Of a DNA stretch of 64,000 nt, positions 62,487-64,000 are shown one piece after another. The notes under the pieces are model-generated. The model ran no database searches. It saw only the letters and a list, made by a program, of their open reading frames with translations, and was not told the DNA's origin. The stretch covers positions 1-64,000 of the forward strand of contig CAVPVB010000011.1 in the NCBI GenBank assembly GCA_963709085.1, given 5' to 3'. The translations under genes and the position numbers were made by a program. Source of the DNA: Rhodovastum sp963709085. Its GTDB lineage: Bacteria; Pseudomonadota; Alphaproteobacteria; Acetobacterales; Acetobacteraceae. Each line of letters begins with the position of its first letter. The stretch's first letter is position 1.

Positions 62487-62945
62487 ATGGTTCACACCCC
62501 CAAATTTGAGGCAGTCCCACAGCTGTGGGAGCCCATCTCCCGCAGCTGGACCCCGGCCGCGCCCGCCCAGGTCATCCGGCTGCTGACCGAGGGTGCGGTG
62601 CATGCCGGCAACACGCGCGCCGTCTTCGTCGGGGTCGACGCCTACCAGACCGCCGGCGGCGCGGTGCTGTGCCACCTGTTCGAGCAGGATGGCGGCTTCT
62701 CGCTGCAGGACGCGGCGCTGCTCGATCGGCTGGTGGCCGACAAACTCGCACCCCAGGAGGCCGCCCGGCGGGGATGGTCGCCGCCTGCGGGCGCCGAACC
62801 GGCAGCGGCCGAGCTGCTCCGGGTTCTCTCGTATCCGCGGCGATGGGGTCATCTCCGCTCCAGGCTTGGCCTGCCGCTGCCTATGCGGCAGCGGCCTTGC
62901 GTGGCCGACCAGCCTTCCGCCCCGCCGGAACAGGCGCCGGAATAG
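62487..62945 (+). pseudogene. C-terminal fragment of a plasmid ParB-like protein
   Basis: The readable part RAVFVGVDAYQTAGGAVLCH followed by LFEQDGGFSLQDAALLDRLV and ADKLAPQEAARRGW matches the C-terminal region of plasmid ParB/nuclease-type proteins ('VGxxAYxxAGG', 'LLDRLVxEKL'). The ParB N-terminal domain (nucleotide-binding and helix-turn-helix) is missing. The 3' end runs into the convergent MucR gene and reads as junk, so the gene is truncated at both ends. Confidence 0.55.
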
Positions 62946-63387
62946 CAGCCGGAGCAACAACCGGAACAGCGGCCGGGGCGACAACCGGTTTCCGGCCGAG
63001 GCCGATCGATTTGGCGAGCGTCGAGCGCGTCTCGGCGTAGGTCGGCGCCACCATCGGGTAGTCGTGCGGCAGGCCCCACTTCTCGCGGTACTGCGCCGGC
63101 GTCAGACCGTAGCTGGTCTGCAGGTGCCGCTTGAGCATCTTCAGCTTTTTCCCGTCCTCCAGGCAGATGAGGTAATCGGGGAAGACCGACTTCCTGGGCG
63201 GCACGGCCGGCTGCTGCTTTGCCACAGCGGCCTCGACCGGCGGCTTCTGCGTCGCGGTGAGCGCCGCATGCACCCGGTGGATCAACTCCGGCAACGCGTC
63301 CGGCGCGACCGGGTTGTGCCCGACATGCGCGGCCACGATCCGGGCCGTCAGCTGCAGCAGCTGACCGTCTTCGGCAATCTCAGTCAT
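62881..63387 (-). CDS. mucR: MucR/Ros-family transcriptional regulator
   Basis: This 168-residue protein contains the MucR core: SVFPDYLICLEDGKKLKMLK and RHLQTSYGLTPAQYREKWGL, then YPMVAPTYAETRSTLAKSIG. This is the prokaryotic zinc-finger region of the Ros/MucR family, regulators of exopolysaccharide, motility and cell cycle in alphaproteobacteria. The N-terminal 45 residues (LLQLTARIVAAHVGHNPV) are the typical oligomerisation helix. The tail is Ala/Pro-rich. AAAGGA precedes ATG 63387. Confidence 0.9.
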   Translation of the reverse strand: MTEIAEDGQLLQLTARIVAAHVGHNPVAPDALPELIHRVHAALTATQKPPVEAAVAKQQPAVPPRKSVFPDYLICLEDGKKLKMLKRHLQTSYGLTPAQYREKWGLPHDYPMVAPTYAETRSTLAKSIGLGRKPVVAPAAVPVVAPAAIPAPVPAGRKAGRPRKAAAA

Positions 63388-63870
63388 CGGCGTCCTTTCG
63401 AGGTAATGCTTGAGCCGTTCCCCAGGAACGACATCAAACAGCAGGATCGCCACAGTAGACACCGCACCGGAGTCCGACCAGACAAGGCTCGCCGCGTTCC
63501 AGGATTTATATGTTTTCGTCCAAGAACTGAGTTTGGCCCGTCATGCTCTTGCGGACGCCCCTTCCGGGCCGGGCTATGGCCTTCGCCCGGAGCCGCGGGA
63601 TCGCGCCCCGGCCTTGCCCGCAACGATCTCTCGCACCAGGAAAAGCCAGAAAGCCAGATCAACGGCAGCCGCCGATCCCGGACGACGGCGCTACCGCTGG
63701 CGCCGGGCGCGCCACAAGGGGGCGTCGCGCTGCGCGCTCCCGTGCTGCGCACGCCCTTGTCCCGCGCCGGCTTCGCGGTCGGCGGGAGGGGACGGCCGAG
63801 CAGACGGAAAGCGGAGGGCAAGGCGCCGCTCCCTCCCCTGCCCGGCCGATCCCGACGGGAGCGCCGAACC
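63388..63870. other. Gap without a recognisable gene
   Basis: These 483 bases hold the mucR promoter side and a highly GC-rich stretch with many short open frames but no protein-like sequence that I can support. No tRNA or repeat was seen. Confidence 0.5.
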
Positions 63871-64000
63871 ATGCAGGATGCGGAAATCGAATGGCTGAAA
63901 GCCAGCGTCAGCCTGCGCCGCGCTGCTGGAGCGGCTGGCGCCGGGATGGCGGCTCGACCGCGCGGAGAGCACGAGGCGCAGCCTGAAATACCGCCGCGGC
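63871..64000 (+). pseudogene. 5' end of a DUF3991/TOPRIM-type plasmid gene, frameshifted
   Basis: The ATG at 63871 opens MQDAEIEWLKASVSL. Removing one C near 63907 gives CAALLERLAPGWRLDRAEST then RRSLKYRRG, the conserved start of DUF3991 and toprim-domain proteins of alphaproteobacterial plasmids. The gene runs off the right edge of the window. Confidence 0.6.

Noticed and set aside
1..64000. CRISPR arrays, rRNA genes, intact tRNAs and a replication origin with iterons
   Set aside because: I looked for regular spaced repeats, rRNA-like stretches and iteron arrays; the only clustered repeats are the short CGGAC units and the TnpI cores, which do not have the length or spacing of CRISPR or origin iterons.

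Overview
The window is about 64 kb of GC-rich DNA with many mobile elements. It most resembles an accessory region, either a large plasmid or a plasmid-derived island, of an alphaproteobacterium. Protein style points to the Acetobacteraceae: MucR, cyclic beta-glucan synthase, a DUF3991-type plasmid protein and VapBC/CcdAB pairs. The taxonomic call is an inference from sequence style. A ParB-like fragment, MucR and the 5' end of a DUF3991-type gene at the right edge suggest a plasmid backbone.

Layout. Positions 1-207 hold the start of a membrane protein that runs off the left edge. Positions 403-3787 hold a decayed copy of a seven-gene cassette: small secreted protein, ECF sigma factor, anti-sigma factor, periplasmic metal-sensor-like protein and three small envelope proteins of YXWGXW character. 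An intact copy of the same cassette lies at 38158-41600. Positions 4355-5375 carry a small hypothetical gene and a VapBC pair. Positions 5489-16640 are a nest of mobile elements: a Tn3-family transposon (serine resolvase and TnpA) whose tnpA is split by an IS66-type element and by a 220-bp MITE; abutting its right end is a group II intron whose reverse transcriptase gene is split by a large serine recombinase element. Positions 16704-18135 hold a CcdA/CcdB pair (toxin frameshifted) and an AbrB-type antitoxin/VapC pair, each behind a palindromic operator. Positions 18169-20058 hold recombination debris (tyrosine recombinase, TniB/TniQ-like remnants). Positions 20149-21833 look copper-linked (DUF2946, a broken outer-membrane-like gene, CopC). 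Positions 22248-28758 are a frameshifted cyclic beta-1,2-glucan synthase, cut off by a second Tn3-family transposon (28759-33374) that uses a TnpI tyrosine recombinase.

From 33569 the content is more chromosomal: a methyltransferase, a DUF3828-like protein, an SOS group (UmuD-like, UmuC, YedK/HMCES-like), the intact ECF cassette, and a WGR protein. A tightly coupled six-gene lipid operon (42440-48180) has the gene content of enterobacterial ynbABCD plus a PlsC-type acyltransferase and a small membrane protein. Phosphate genes follow: Pit transporter with DUF47 partner, a NUDIX hydrolase, a secreted beta-propeller, and a divergent Na/Pi cotransporter with PhoU domain. The lipid and phosphate genes lie together, which suggests envelope phospholipid metabolism linked to phosphate supply.

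From 54780 the window becomes accessory again: a frameshifted DUF2061 gene, an MFS transporter, two more recombinase 5' relics, small membrane proteins in AT-richer DNA, a hydrolase split by an IS4-family element with an 11-bp target duplication, then the ParB fragment, MucR and the broken plasmid gene.

Many genes carry a single-base frameshift. The decayed cassette copy and the intact copy show that decay is real in part, but sequencing error cannot be excluded for the others.
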